Assembly (NCBI RefSeq): GCF_022760955.1
Contig: NZ_JAKTNU010000006.1
Span: 40,295-104,294 of the forward strand
Length of the DNA: 64,000 nucleotides
Direction: 5' to 3'
Source: Thermus neutrinimicus
GTDB lineage: Bacteria; Deinococcota; Deinococci; Deinococcales; Thermaceae
In this document: positions 23,864-34,282 of the stretch, piece by piece
How the letters are laid out: the number at the start of each line of letters is the position of its first letter
Numbering within the stretch: the first letter of the stretch is position 1
Made by a program: the position numbers and the translations under genes
Notes under the pieces: model-generated
Databases searched by the model: none
What the model was told of the DNA's origin: nothing
What the model saw: the letters and a program-made list of their open reading frames with translations, nothing else

Positions 23864-24598
23864 CTAGGCTTCCACCTGCAAGCTGGTGGGGTCCAGGTTG
23901 GTGTAGACGTGCTGCACGTCGTCCAGGTCCTCCAAAGCCTCCACCAGGCGCATCACCTTGGCGGCCTCCTCAGGGGGCAAGGCCACGGTGTTCTGGGGGT
24001 GTTGCACCACCTCCACGGCCTCCACGGGTATGCCCCGCCTTTTGAGCTCCTCGGCCATGCGGTAGGTTTCGCTGGGATCGGTGTAGATGGTGAGGCTTTC
24101 CCCTTCCTCCTCGAGGTCCAAAGCCCCCAGCTCTATGGCCACCTCCTGGGCGGCCTCGGAGTTCTGGCAGACCACCACGCCTTTGCGCTCAAACTGCCAG
24201 GCCACGCTGCCCGTGGCCCCCAGGGAACCCCCGTACTTGTTGAAGACGTGGCGCACCTCCCCGGCGGTGCGGTTGCGGTTTTCCGTGAGGGCGTAGACCA
24301 GAAGGGCTACCCCGCCTGGGGCGTAGCCCTCGTAGACGATCTCCTCGTACTGCTCAGCCCCTTCCCCACCCCCTTGCAGCTTCTGCAGGAGGCGTTCGAT
24401 GTTCTCCATGGGGACATCGTCGGCCCGGGCGGCTTCGATGGCGTTGCGGAGCTGGACGTTGGCCTCGGGGTAGGGGCTTCCCCCAGCGCGGGCTGCCGCC
24501 TGGATGGCCCGTAGGTGCTTGGAGATGATCTTGCCGCGTTTGAGGTCGTTGGCGGCCTTTTTGCGCTTGATCTGTGCCCACTTGCTATGACCGGCCAT
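23864..24598 (-). CDS. yebC: YebC/PmpR-family DNA-binding or translation factor
   Basis: 244 aa, the usual three-domain length. N-terminus MAGHSKWAQIKRKKAANDLK is diagnostic. Family members are described as transcription regulators, and more recently as factors that help ribosomes through difficult stretches; which applies here cannot be told. The start overlaps the antiporter stop by 14 nt with GAGGTGAG as the ribosome site, and a perfect TATAAT lies about 16 nt upstream inside the antiporter gene, so it may have its own promoter. Confidence 0.94.
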   Translation of the reverse strand: MAGHSKWAQIKRKKAANDLKRGKIISKHLRAIQAAARAGGSPYPEANVQLRNAIEAARADDVPMENIERLLQKLQGGGEGAEQYEEIVYEGYAPGGVALLVYALTENRNRTAGEVRHVFNKYGGSLGATGSVAWQFERKGVVVCQNSEAAQEVAIELGALDLEEEGESLTIYTDPSETYRMAEELKRRGIPVEAVEVVQHPQNTVALPPEEAAKVMRLVEALEDLDDVQHVYTNLDPTSLQVEA

Positions 24599-26120
24599 GG
24601 CTCACCTCACCCATTATAGCCAGCTTTTCCAGCACCTTCTCCGCCAGGCGTTCCCCGGCCTCGCGGAAGGGGTGGAAGAGGAGGCTCACCCCGGCGCCTT
24701 CCAGAATGGGGTCCTCCTCCAGGTGGAAGCTGGTGGCGGCCAGGATCCCCTTAAAGCCCCGCTCCTTGAGCCAGCGGGCGGCGAGGACCTTGGCCTCCAG
24801 GTCCGGTAGGGCCAGAACCACTGCCCTAAGGCCCTTAAGGTCCAGGCGCTCCCAGAGCTCGGGGTCCTCCGCATCCCCATAGAGGACCTTCCGCCCCTTG
24901 GCCTGGTGGCGGGCCACCTTCTCGGGGTCGGCATCCAGGCCCACAGGGCTTTCCCCCCTGGCCTCCAGGATGCGGTAGACGGCTCCCCCGGTGCGGCCCA
25001 TGCCCACGATGAGCACCGTGGCCCCTTCCAGGCGCTCGGGTTCCTGGTCGGGGTGGCGCCCCGGGCGCTCCAGGGGAAGGAGGCGGGCCTCGAGGCGTTT
25101 GTAAAGACCATGGCTGTAGCGGGCAAGGGGTGCGGAAACCGCCATGGAAAGGGCCACCACCAGGGCTAGGGTGGAGAGGCTATAGGGGAGAATCCCTGCC
25201 CGCTCCAGCACCACCCCCACGATGAGGGCAAACTCCGAGTAGTTGCCCAGGTACATGCCGCTGACGAAAGCGGTGCGGGCCCGAAGCCCCAAGAGGAGAA
25301 ATAGGGCGAAGAAGAGAGGGGTCTTGACCAGGGCCAGGAGGAGAAGGGAGAGGACCACGCCGGGCTCCACGCCCCGGAGGCCTTCCCTAAGGCCGATATC
25401 CAGGAAAAAGGCCACCAAAAAGGCCTCTTTGAGGCTCCAAAGCCCCTTGGCCATCTCCCCCCCTTTTTCGTGGCCCGAGAGGAGGACTCCCATGATTAAG
25501 GCCCCCAGTTCCGGGGACAACCCTACCTGGCGGAAGCCCTCCCCCCCAAGAAGGGCAAGACCCAGGCCAAAGAGCACCAGTAGCTCGTCGTGGCCGCTTT
25601 TTTCCAGAAGCCAGGCCACGGCAAACCGCAGCAGGGGCAAGAGGAGAACCAGCCCTGCCCAGGGGCTTACCCGGTTCTCGCCATAGAGGGTGATGAGGCC
25701 CACCGCCACCAGGTCCTGCAGGACCAGGATGCCCACGCTGAGGCGGCCGTGGTAGGTGGTGAGTTCCTTCTTGTCCTCGAGGACCTTCACCACCAGCACG
25801 GTGCTGGAAAAGGCCAGGGCTAGGGCAAGGGGCAGGTTGCCGAGAAGGACAAAGGCCAAGGAGGCGAAAAGCACGAGGTGCAGACCCCCTGCCCCCAGGA
25901 TGCGGGGCTTAAGAAGGTCCTGGAAGCGGAGCTTTAGCCCCACGGTGAAGAGCAAAAGGAGTACCCCTATCTCCGCCGCACGGTGCAGGAATTCCGTCTC
26001 CCTTAGGCCCATCCCGTGCAGGGCAAAGCCCGCTCCCAAATAGCCCACCAGGGGGGGAAGCCCCAGGCGGCTAGCCAAGAAACCTAGGGCAAAGGCAGCG
26101 GCCACCCAAAGGGCTTCCAT
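24585..26120 (-). CDS. CPA2-type cation/proton antiporter with TrkA-N domain
   Basis: 511 aa. About twelve membrane helices in residues 1-350, starting with GFLASRLGLPPLVGYLGAGF; the core SVGILVLQDLVAVGL carries the QD motif of KefB-type exchangers. A Rossmann TrkA-N (RCK) domain follows from about residue 370 (VLIVGMGRTGGAVYRILEARG, YGDAEDPE). Likely exchanges K+ or Na+ for H+ under nucleotide control. TACCCT 7 nt before the ATG and no ribosome site: leaderless. yebC follows by overlap. Confidence 0.9.
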   Translation of the reverse strand: MEALWVAAAFALGFLASRLGLPPLVGYLGAGFALHGMGLRETEFLHRAAEIGVLLLLFTVGLKLRFQDLLKPRILGAGGLHLVLFASLAFVLLGNLPLALALAFSSTVLVVKVLEDKKELTTYHGRLSVGILVLQDLVAVGLITLYGENRVSPWAGLVLLLPLLRFAVAWLLEKSGHDELLVLFGLGLALLGGEGFRQVGLSPELGALIMGVLLSGHEKGGEMAKGLWSLKEAFLVAFFLDIGLREGLRGVEPGVVLSLLLLALVKTPLFFALFLLLGLRARTAFVSGMYLGNYSEFALIVGVVLERAGILPYSLSTLALVVALSMAVSAPLARYSHGLYKRLEARLLPLERPGRHPDQEPERLEGATVLIVGMGRTGGAVYRILEARGESPVGLDADPEKVARHQAKGRKVLYGDAEDPELWERLDLKGLRAVVLALPDLEAKVLAARWLKERGFKGILAATSFHLEEDPILEGAGVSLLFHPFREAGERLAEKVLEKLAIMGEVSHGRS

Positions 26121-26148
26121 GGCTTCCAGGGTAGCAGACCCGCACTAA

Positions 26149-26175
26149 GACCAGGGGGGTGTAGCCCCCCTGGTC
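26149..26175 (-). terminator. Hairpin after the DsbA-like gene
   Basis: GACCAGGGGGG (26149-26159), loop TGTAG, CCCCCCTGGTC (26165-26175), 11-bp perfect stem just downstream of the stop at 26191; weak T-run. Confidence 0.65.
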
Positions 26176-26190
26176 CCTACACCAAAAGGT

Positions 26191-26826
26191 TCACCTCTTC
26201 CCTGCCAGGGCCTTGTCCAAGAGGGTCTTCCACTCCTCGTAGGGCAAGAAGCCCGTGCGCTTTTCCCCGGCGATGAAGAAGGTGGGGGTGCCGGTGAGGC
26301 CTAGGTCCGAGGCCAGCTTCTGGTCGGCCAGGACACCCTCGCGGTGCCTACCGGAGGAAAGGCACTGGCTAAAGGCCTTCTCATCCAGCCCCATCTGCCC
26401 CGCCAGGTCCACCAAATAGCGGTCCAACACGCTTCCCTGGAGGTTTCCCCAGCTGGAGCTGGCCCGGAAGAGAACCTCGTGGTACTCGTAGTAGCGCCCT
26501 TGGTCGGCGGCGCAGGCGGCGGCCTCGCTGGCCCGGATCACCTGGGCTTGGCCGGGGAAGGGGAAGTCCCGGAAGAGGTAGCGGACCTTTCCGGTGTCGA
26601 TGTACCCAGCCTTAAGTCGGGGGAGAATGTTTAAGGCGTGGTTCTGGCAGTGAGGGCAGAGGTAGTTGGAAAAGTCCACCACCACCACGGGGGCGTTGGG
26701 GTCGCCCAGGGCAAAGCGGGCACCTTGGGTGGGGTCCAGCCCGGCTTTCCCTTTGGGGCCCCAGAGGATCCAGCCCAGGCCCAAAAGGGCCAGGGCCAGT
26801 ACGACGAGCACTATAGCCCGCTGCAT
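26191..26826 (-). CDS. DsbA/DsbG-like membrane-anchored thiol oxidoreductase
   Basis: 211 aa. A signal anchor (residues 4-24) places the thioredoxin domain outside the cytoplasm. Active site CPHC in VVVDFSNYLCPHCQNHA and the cis-Pro in GLTGTPTFFIAGEKRTG fit the DsbA-like family with a helical insert, including two more Cys (ACAAD, SQCLSSG). Probably introduces or repairs disulfides in exported proteins; the partner is not in the window. TAGAGT lies 6 nt before the ATG, leaderless. Confidence 0.9.
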   Translation of the reverse strand: MQRAIVLVVLALALLGLGWILWGPKGKAGLDPTQGARFALGDPNAPVVVVDFSNYLCPHCQNHALNILPRLKAGYIDTGKVRYLFRDFPFPGQAQVIRASEAAACAADQGRYYEYHEVLFRASSSWGNLQGSVLDRYLVDLAGQMGLDEKAFSQCLSSGRHREGVLADQKLASDLGLTGTPTFFIAGEKRTGFLPYEEWKTLLDKALAGKR

Positions 26827-26875
26827 GGGTTTACTCTACCACGCTCCCGGTGAGAAGCCCTTAAGGATCTCCCCT

Positions 26876-28242
<1,367 letters not shown>

Positions 28243-28246
28243 ACCT

Positions 28247-30844
28247 TTACCCGAAGAAGTCCTTGAGCTGCTCCTTGGTGATGAGGACTTCCCGGGGCTT
28301 GGAACCCTTGGAGGGCCCCACGATCCCCATGGCCTCGAGGGCATCCATCAGCTTCCCGGCCCGGGCGTGGCCGATGGAAAGGCGGCGCTGCAGGCGGCTT
28401 ACGGAGCCGTAGCCCTCCTCCACCACGATCTCCGCCGCCTTCCGGAGAAGGGGATCGGAAAAGTCCACCTCGCCTGGGCCTGCCCCTTCCGGCCCCTTGG
28501 GGGGTTCAAAGTCCTGGCCGTAGGCTTCGGCGAAGCGGTCTTCAAAGCTTTGCCCCCTGAGGAAGCCCGCCAGGCGCCCCACCTCCTCCTCGGAGAGGTA
28601 GGGTACCTGCAGGCGCACGGGCTTGGTTAGCCCAGGCTGGTAGAAGAGGGCATCCCCCTGGCCGATGAGCTTTTCCGCCCCCTGGGTGTCCAGGATGGTG
28701 CGGGAGTCAAAGCCGCTGGACACGGCAAAGGCCAGGCGGGCGGGGATGTTCACCTTGATGAGGGAGGTGAGGATGTCCACGCTGGGCCGCTGGGTGGCCA
28801 GGATGAGGTGCATGCCCGTGGCCCGGGCCATCTGGGCCAGGCGCAGGATGGCGGACTCCACCTCCTTGGGGGCGGTCATCATCAGGTCGGCCAGCTCGTC
28901 CACCACGATGATCAGGTAGGGAAGGGTTTCCCCGCCCTCCTTTTCCATCTTGGCGTTGTACTGTTCCAGGTTTCTGGCCCCTACCCCGCTCAGGAGCCGG
29001 TAGCGCCTTTCCATGTGGGCCACCGCTCCTTGCAGGACCCCGGCGGCCTCCTCGGGGCTAGTGACCACGGGGCGCACCAGGTGGGGGATGCCCTCGTAGG
29101 GGGTGAGCTCCACCATCTTGGGGTCGATGAGGAGGAAACGCAAGGAGGTGGGGAGGTGTTTGAAGAGGAGGCTTGCGATAAGGACGTTGATGGCCACGCT
29201 CTTGCCGCTTCCCGTGGAGCCGGCGATGAGGAGGTGGGGCATTTTGGCGAGATCCCGCACCCAGATCTCCCCCTCAATGCTCTTGCCCAGGACCAAGGGC
29301 AGAAGGGCCTTGGCGTTTTGGAAGGCAGGGGAGAGGACCGCCTCGGAGAAGCGCACCAGCTCCCTTTTGGGGTTGGGCACCTCGAGGCCCACGGTGTTCT
29401 TCCCGGGGATGGGGGCCTCGATGCGCACCGCCCCCACTGCCAAGGCCCGGGCTAGGTCGTTTTGCAGGCTCTGGATGCGGCTGATCTTCTCCCCAGGGGC
29501 AGGAAGAAGCTCGTAGCGGATCACGGAGGGTCCGCGGGCATGGCCCACCACCTCCGCCTGCACCCCGAAGTGCTTGAGGGTGTCGGCGATGGTGCGCTTT
29601 AGCCTTTCCACCTCCTCCAGGCCCCGGGCGGTTCCTTTTGGCTCCGGGGGGTCCAGGAGGTCCGGGGTGGGAAGGGCCAAGGCGGTGGTTTGGGGCAGGG
29701 AGCGGGGCGGCGAGGGGGCATCCGGCGGGGCTTGGGGTGGGGAAGGTTCGGGAAAGACCAGGTCCAGGTCAAAGGCCTCCGGTTCAGGGGCAGGGGATGG
29801 GGGAGAGGAGACGGGCGGAGGATTCCCCGTGAGCAAGGCCCTTAGCCCCTCCGCCTGGGCCTCGGGATGGCGGGAGAGGAAGGATAGCCAAGAGGAGAGT
29901 TCCTCGTGGCGTGCCTCCAGGTCCTGCACCAAACCGGCAAGCTCCTCCCAACGGGCCTTGCGCTCCTCCCGAAGCCTTAGGCCCTGGACCAGCCCCCCCA
30001 CGCTGGGCCTGGGGGCGGGAAAGGTGAGGAGAGCTTTTAAACGGGATAGGAGGGCCTGGGCCTCGAGGTGAAGGGCCGCCCGCCGTTCCTCCAGGGCATC
30101 CCGCAGGGGACCTTCCCCGGGTACAGGGGTTTTCAAGCCTTGGAGAAGGGCTTGGAGCCGGGGTTCTAAGGGGCGCTGGTCCTCCTCCATCTGCCGCTTC
30201 AGCTCGGCGGCCCGTTCCTTAAGGAATTCCCTTAGGGCCTTTTCCACCCCTGGAAGCTCCGCAGGGGAGAGGTTCTCTGCCAGGGCCTTCAGGGCGGTGT
30301 GTTCGGGGTAGAGGCGGGCGAGGAGGCGGATCCTTTGCTTAAGGAGAAGGGGTTTTAACCGATAGCGGACCCGCCGCACCCCCTCCACCCCCAGGTGCAG
30401 GCCGGTGAGGAGAAGGTGAAGGGGGGGTTTTCGCCGCCAGAGGTCCAGGACCAAGGAGGCCAGGATAGGGGGGAGGAGGAGGCCCAAGGCCCCGGCCTTG
30501 GCCTCCAGGAAGGAGCGCACCTCCTCCCCCAGCCGGCCCGCGAGGGGTCCCAGGAGGGGAAGGAGGGCGAAGGCCAGGAGGTGGAGGAAGAGGAGGTGGC
30601 GAAGGAGGGATTTTACGGGTTTGTTCCTGAAGAGGTAGGCTCCCAGGAGGAAAAGGCTTGGCGGTAGGAGGTAGGCGGGCAGGCCTAGCGTCTGGTAAAA
30701 GGCTTCCCGGAGGAACGAGCCGAAGGACCCCGTGGATAGGGGCAGAAGGGGAGCGGCGAAGAAGACCCCTGCCCCCAAGGCCAGGGTGCCCAGGGCCTCG
30801 AGGTCGCGGTTTCGGCTGGCACTGGCCGGCTTCCGCTTCGCCAT
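28247..30844 (-). CDS. ftsK: DNA translocase FtsK/SpoIIIE
   Basis: 865 aa. Four or five N-terminal membrane helices (to about residue 165), a long charged and proline-rich linker with coiled segments, then the RecA-like motor: Walker [31 protein letters not shown], Walker [13 protein letters not shown], and the C-terminal gamma winged helix ([20 protein letters not shown]) that reads KOPS-like sites. It pumps DNA clear of the closing septum and helps dimer resolution. A TATAAT lies 7 nt before the ATG, so the operon ftsK-speD homologue-speE looks leaderless. Confidence 0.96.
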   Translation of the reverse strand: MAKRKPASASRNRDLEALGTLALGAGVFFAAPLLPLSTGSFGSFLREAFYQTLGLPAYLLPPSLFLLGAYLFRNKPVKSLLRHLLFLHLLAFALLPLLGPLAGRLGEEVRSFLEAKAGALGLLLPPILASLVLDLWRRKPPLHLLLTGLHLGVEGVRRVRYRLKPLLLKQRIRLLARLYPEHTALKALAENLSPAELPGVEKALREFLKERAAELKRQMEEDQRPLEPRLQALLQGLKTPVPGEGPLRDALEERRAALHLEAQALLSRLKALLTFPAPRPSVGGLVQGLRLREERKARWEELAGLVQDLEARHEELSSWLSFLSRHPEAQAEGLRALLTGNPPPVSSPPSPAPEPEAFDLDLVFPEPSPPQAPPDAPSPPRSLPQTTALALPTPDLLDPPEPKGTARGLEEVERLKRTIADTLKHFGVQAEVVGHARGPSVIRYELLPAPGEKISRIQSLQNDLARALAVGAVRIEAPIPGKNTVGLEVPNPKRELVRFSEAVLSPAFQNAKALLPLVLGKSIEGEIWVRDLAKMPHLLIAGSTGSGKSVAINVLIASLLFKHLPTSLRFLLIDPKMVELTPYEGIPHLVRPVVTSPEEAAGVLQGAVAHMERRYRLLSGVGARNLEQYNAKMEKEGGETLPYLIIVVDELADLMMTAPKEVESAILRLAQMARATGMHLILATQRPSVDILTSLIKVNIPARLAFAVSSGFDSRTILDTQGAEKLIGQGDALFYQPGLTKPVRLQVPYLSEEEVGRLAGFLRGQSFEDRFAEAYGQDFEPPKGPEGAGPGEVDFSDPLLRKAAEIVVEEGYGSVSRLQRRLSIGHARAGKLMDALEAMGIVGPSKGSKPREVLITKEQLKDFFG

Positions 30845-30851
30845 CGGAAGG

Positions 30852-30857
30852 ATTATA
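30852..30857 (-). promoter_or_regulatory. -10 of the ftsK operon
   Basis: Consensus TATAAT on the - strand, 7 nt before the ftsK ATG at 30844; no clear -35 and no ribosome site. Confidence 0.6.
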
Positions 30858-30885
30858 ACCTGAGGGAACGGGAGGGAAAAGGGAA

Positions 30886-30909
30886 GCCCGGGGCGCGCTT
30901 TCCCCGGGC
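30886..30909 (-). terminator. Terminator after the Skp-like gene
   Basis: GCCCGGGG/CCCCGGGC stem (30886-30893, 30902-30909) followed on the - strand by TTCCCTTTTCCC, between the Skp-like stop and the ftsK start. Confidence 0.65.
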
Positions 30910-30923
30910 CTAGGGTTAGAGGG

Positions 30924-31415
30924 CTATTTCTTCAGCTCCCGAATCACCGCCTGGGTAAGCTCGGTGTCCTCGTCGGCGTAGACCACCAGCCCCGACTGGG
31001 CTGCCACCTGGCGGCTCATGACCACGGCGAAGCCCTGGGCCTTGGCCACCTTGGCGATGGCTTTGTCCACGTCTTCAAGGATGGGCTTGAGCACGGGATT
31101 CTGCCGGTCCTGCCATTTCTTTAAGGTGTCCTGGTAGGTCTTGAGGAGGGCCTCGTAGTCCTGGCGCTCCTTGGCCGTGGCCTGGCCCGAACGGATCTTC
31201 TGGTCCAGGGGCTTGAGTTTTTCCTCTAAGGGAGCCAGTTCCTTACGGGCCTGGGCCTGAAGGTCCTGCACCTTCTTGTAGTCGGGGTGGGCCTGCACCA
31301 GGGCATCGGCATCCACAAACCCCACCCGGGTGGCCACGTTCTTGTTCTGGGCCAGCATGGGGGCGAGGAGGGCGCCAAGGGCAAGAAGGAGGGCGGCTAG
31401 GGAAAAGCGCTTCAT
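30924..31415 (-). CDS. OmpH/Skp-family periplasmic chaperone
   Basis: 163 aa. Signal peptide ends LLAPMLAQ. The start of the mature chain ([19 protein letters not shown]) is the conserved Skp strand, followed by a long coiled coil ([36 protein letters not shown]) forming the tentacle, and a closing [13 protein letters not shown] strand. It holds unfolded outer-membrane proteins in the periplasm. TATACG stands 9 nt before the ATG with no ribosome site. Confidence 0.9.
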   Translation of the reverse strand: MKRFSLAALLLALGALLAPMLAQNKNVATRVGFVDADALVQAHPDYKKVQDLQAQARKELAPLEEKLKPLDQKIRSGQATAKERQDYEALLKTYQDTLKKWQDRQNPVLKPILEDVDKAIAKVAKAQGFAVVMSRQVAAQSGLVVYADEDTELTQAVIRELKK

Positions 31416-31465
31416 GGTAGAAAGCGTATAGCCTTAGGGTGAAGGGTGCGTGAGAGAAGGCTCTC

Positions 31466-31494
31466 TTTCGCTTGGCCCCAGAAGAGGGTAGTAT
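31466..31494 (+). promoter_or_regulatory. Promoter of the barrel gene
   Basis: TTTCGC (31466-31471), 17-bp spacer, TAGTAT (31489-31494); the gene then has AGGAGG 6 nt before its ATG. Confidence 0.55.
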
Positions 31495-31512
31495 GCGCGG
31501 AGGAGGTGGGTT

Positions 31513-31944
31513 ATGCGGAAGATGCTCTTGGTTTTGGCGTTGTTGGCCCTAGGCACGGGCGCTTTTGCCCAGCGGGCGGTGTCCTTCCGCCTCTCCCTGC
31601 CCCCGGCAGGGCTGGGGCTGGGCCTCGAGGCGCCCCTGGAGCGCAACCTGGCCTTCCGGGGCTTCGTGGACCTCTTTCCCGGTGAGCCCAGCTTCCTTTT
31701 GGCGGGCGAGGTGCTGTTTAAGCCGGATCTGGGCCAGTTGGACCGGGACCTTCGGGGTATACGCCCGTATTTTGGGGGAGGCCTGGGGATGAGGTTTGGC
31801 ACTCCGGAGGTGGGGCTTAACCTCTCCCTGGGGGTGGAGTTCCTCCTGGATGCTCGCACGGGGATCTTCCTGGACGGGGAGTACTTCTATGCCTTTGGGG
31901 GAGGCCGCTTCCCGCGCACGGTAATCGGGGCCAACCTGCGCTAG
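31513..31944 (+). CDS. Small outer-membrane beta-barrel candidate
   Basis: 143 aa, family not recognised. Signal peptide MRKMLLVLALLALGTGAFAQ. The mature chain is made of alternating strands with glycine turns (SFRLSLPPAGLGLGLEAPL, YFGGGLGMRFGTPEVGLNLS, GVEFLLDARTGIFLDGEYFY), as in eight-stranded barrels. ATG 31513 has a strong ribosome site and a promoter; strong terminator after, so one gene per transcript. It is divergent from the Skp gene, a chaperone for such proteins. Confidence 0.7.
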   Translation: MRKMLLVLALLALGTGAFAQRAVSFRLSLPPAGLGLGLEAPLERNLAFRGFVDLFPGEPSFLLAGEVLFKPDLGQLDRDLRGIRPYFGGGLGMRFGTPEVGLNLSLGVEFLLDARTGIFLDGEYFYAFGGGRFPRTVIGANLR

Positions 31945-31957
31945 AACTACGCTTTGC

Positions 31958-31993
31958 CCCCGCCCAGTTTTGGGCGGGGACATTTTTCTTTTT
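31958..31993 (+). terminator. Strong intrinsic terminator
   Basis: CCCCGCCCA (31958-31966), loop GTTT, TGGGCGGGG (31971-31979), then ACATTTTTCTTTTT. Confidence 0.9.
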
Positions 31994-32027
31994 GTCACCG
32001 GGTAGACTGGGAACCGGAGGTGAAGCC

Positions 32028-32660
32028 ATGCTGGTCAGGGACTGGATGACCAAAGACCCCCTCACCGTGGCCCCGGATACCCCGGTGCTGGAAGCCATCA
32101 ATCTCCTGAAGAACAAGGGTTTCCGGCGCTTGCCGGTGGTGAAGGACGGAAAGCTCATCGGCTTGGTCACCGACAAGGACCTCAAGGACGCCATGCCCTC
32201 CAAGGCCACCACCCTCTCGGTGTGGGAGATGAACTACCTCCTCTCCAAGCTCACGGTCCAGGAGGTCATGGCCAAACCCGTGATCACCGTGGAGGCCGAC
32301 GCGCCCCTGGAAAAGGCGGCCCTTTTGCTGGAGGAGAAGAAGATCGGCGGCCTGCCGGTGATGGAAGGGGAGAAGCTTGTGGGCATCATCACCGTGACCG
32401 ATGTCCTGAGGGCCTTCATTGAGGTCTTGGGGCTTAAGATGGGGGGTTTGCGCATCACCGTGGACATCCCCGACGTGCCCGGGGCCCTGGCCCAGATGGC
32501 TCGGGCGGTCCCCCCGGCCAACATCGTCTCCATCGCCACCGCCGCCCACTTGAATGGGTACCAGCGCCTGGTCCTGAGGGTGGTGGGGGAGGATGTGGAA
32601 GGTGTCCCTGAACGGCTAAAGGCTGCCGGGGAGCGGGTGGTGGACGTGCGCCCCGGTTAG
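32028..32660 (+). CDS. CBS-CBS-ACT protein (AcuB-like)
   Basis: 210 aa from the ATG at 32028, with GGAGGTG 6 nt upstream. Two CBS domains (residues 1-55: LVRDWMTKDPLTVAPDTPVL, FRRLPVVKDGKLIGLVTDKD; 80-135: VQEVMAKPVITVEADAPLEK, IGGLPVMEGEKLVGIITVTD) bind adenine nucleotides; an ACT domain closes (LRITVDIPDVPGALAQMA). The order matches AcuB of acetoin/acetyl-CoA synthetase control, but no acuA or acuC is adjacent, so the ligand and target remain open. Convergent with pheA, stops overlap. Confidence 0.88.
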   Translation: MLVRDWMTKDPLTVAPDTPVLEAINLLKNKGFRRLPVVKDGKLIGLVTDKDLKDAMPSKATTLSVWEMNYLLSKLTVQEVMAKPVITVEADAPLEKAALLLEEKKIGGLPVMEGEKLVGIITVTDVLRAFIEVLGLKMGGLRITVDIPDVPGALAQMARAVPPANIVSIATAAHLNGYQRLVLRVVGEDVEGVPERLKAAGERVVDVRPG

Positions 32661-33478
32661 GCCCCGTTGCGGTAGGCGGGATAGGAGCCCAGAACCTTTA
32701 GGAAGGCGGCCCGCCTGAGAAGGCCCAGAAGGGCTTGGGCGGGCCCGGGATCTTCCAGGTGGCCCTCGAGGTCCAGGTAGAAGAGGTAGCTGAAGGGCTT
32801 ATCGCGCCTCGGCCGTGACTCCAGCTTGGTGAGGTTCACCCCGGCCTCGGCGAACACGGTAAGAGCCTCCAAAAGCCCTCCAGGCCGATGGCGCACCGCG
32901 AAGACGATGCTGGTCTTGTGGGGGCCTTCCTCCCTTTTGGCCTCCTCCCGCCCGATGACGAAGAAGCGGGTGTAGTTGTGGGGATAGTCCTCGATGTTTT
33001 CCGCCAGCACCTTTAGGCCGTAAAGCTCCGCGGCCCGCCGGCTGGCGATGGCCCCTACCCCGGGCTCAGGGTTCTCCGACAGGGACCGGGCTGCCCCTGC
33101 GGTGTCAAAAACCGGGATGGGGGTGAGGCGCATGCGGGCCAGGAAGCCGTCGCACTGGGCCAGGGCCTGGGGGTGGCTTTTGACCGCCTTGAGGTCTTTG
33201 AGCTCGGTCCCCTGAGGAGCGAGGAGGCAGTGCTCCACCCGGTGGATGATCTCCCCCACCACGTGGAGGTCGCTTTCCAGAAGCAGGTCATAGGTCTGGT
33301 TGATGCTGCCCGCGGTGGTGTTCTCCACGGGTACCACCCCGAGATCCGCTTCCCCCCCTTCCACCGCCTCAAAGACCTGGTGGAAGGTGGGAAAGCCCAT
33401 GGGGGTGGAACCGGGGAAGTTCCTGAGCAGGGCCTCCTCGCTATAGGCCCCTTCTGTCCCCTGGAAGGCGATCCTCAT
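32657..33478 (-). CDS. pheA: Prephenate dehydratase
   Basis: 273 aa. Turns prephenate into phenylpyruvate for phenylalanine. N-terminus MRIAFQGTEGAYSEEA, substrate regions VVPVENTTAGSINQTYDLL and KSHPQALAQC, catalytic Thr-Arg in NYTRFFVIG. C-terminal ACT domain (GGLLEALTVFAEAGVNLTKL and the ESRP motif) gives feedback inhibition by phenylalanine. No chorismate mutase domain is fused. TAGGAT 7 nt before the ATG; the GGAGGG between is too close to serve as a ribosome site. Confidence 0.95.
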   Translation of the reverse strand: MRIAFQGTEGAYSEEALLRNFPGSTPMGFPTFHQVFEAVEGGEADLGVVPVENTTAGSINQTYDLLLESDLHVVGEIIHRVEHCLLAPQGTELKDLKAVKSHPQALAQCDGFLARMRLTPIPVFDTAGAARSLSENPEPGVGAIASRRAAELYGLKVLAENIEDYPHNYTRFFVIGREEAKREEGPHKTSIVFAVRHRPGGLLEALTVFAEAGVNLTKLESRPRRDKPFSYLFYLDLEGHLEDPGPAQALLGLLRRAAFLKVLGSYPAYRNGA

Positions 33479-33529
33479 GCCCTCCATCCTACTGCTTCCC
33501 GTAGACAGGGAAAAGGCGCCTCCCTTAGC

Positions 33530-34279
33530 ATGGCCCTTGTGGCGCGGCTGCTTGTGGTGGACGATGATCCCCGCATCCGGCACCTGTTGGAGCTCCTCCT
33601 TTCCGGGGCCGGCCACCAGGTGGTGCTGGCGGACTCGGCGAAGGTTGCCCTGGAGTATCTGCGAAAGGAAACTCCGGATCTGATCCTCCTGGACATCATG
33701 ATGCCGGATATGGATGGCCTCACCCTGTTGGGGCGCATCCGGGCGGTGCGCCGCTTGGCCAAGGTGCCGGTGATCATGTTCACCGGGGGCGGAAAGGAGC
33801 TGGAGGGACCAAGCCGGGCCTTAGGAGCCGATCTCTTCCTGGAGAAGCCCGTTTCCGGTCGCCGGCTTAGGGAGGTGGTGGAAAGCCTTCTTGCCCGGGA
33901 AGGGTATCTCTTGCCTGGTGGGGAACGGGTAACGAGCCTCGAGGAGGTGGCCCGCCGCTTGCGGCATGCCTTGCCCGAGGAGGCCCGTTTCAAGCTCCTT
34001 TGGCGAAAGACGGCAAGCCGCCGTGCCCTTCTGCAAAACCTTTTGGCCAAGGGCTGGACCGAAGCCCTTTTGCGGCGCATTCTTCCCGGTGAATACGATC
34101 TCTATGACCTCCTCGGCCACCTGGCCTTCGGCTGGCCCCTGGTGCCCTTGAGGGAGCGGGCGGCCAGGGTGCAGGACCCCCGCTTGGCCTCCCACCTGGA
34201 GGCCTATCTGGAGGCGAAGCGGCTACCCCTGGAGGGGGATGGCCTCCTGGAAGAGCTGGCCCAGGCCCTGTACGCTTAG
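33530..34279 (+). CDS. Response regulator with unknown C-terminal domain
   Basis: 249 aa from the ATG at 33530. Residues 1-120 are a receiver domain: acidic pocket VVDDDPR, phospho-acceptor Asp in LILLDIMMPDMDG, Thr in VIMFTGGG and Lys in LEKPV. Residues 125-249 are helical (EVARRLRHALPEEARFKLLW, RRALLQNLLAKGWTEALLRR) with no HTH, GGDEF or HATPase motif that I recognise. No sensor kinase is adjacent; the next gene, 3 nt on, is a FemAB-like peptidyltransferase, so a link to cell-wall synthesis is likely by context. Translation may start instead at the GTG 33539. Confidence 0.85.
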   Translation: MALVARLLVVDDDPRIRHLLELLLSGAGHQVVLADSAKVALEYLRKETPDLILLDIMMPDMDGLTLLGRIRAVRRLAKVPVIMFTGGGKELEGPSRALGADLFLEKPVSGRRLREVVESLLAREGYLLPGGERVTSLEEVARRLRHALPEEARFKLLWRKTASRRALLQNLLAKGWTEALLRRILPGEYDLYDLLGHLAFGWPLVPLRERAARVQDPRLASHLEAYLEAKRLPLEGDGLLEELAQALYA

Positions 34280-34282
34280 GGG

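Noticed and set aside
29574..30071. Proline/serine-rich frame inside ftsK
   Set aside because: It is the antisense of the FtsK linker.
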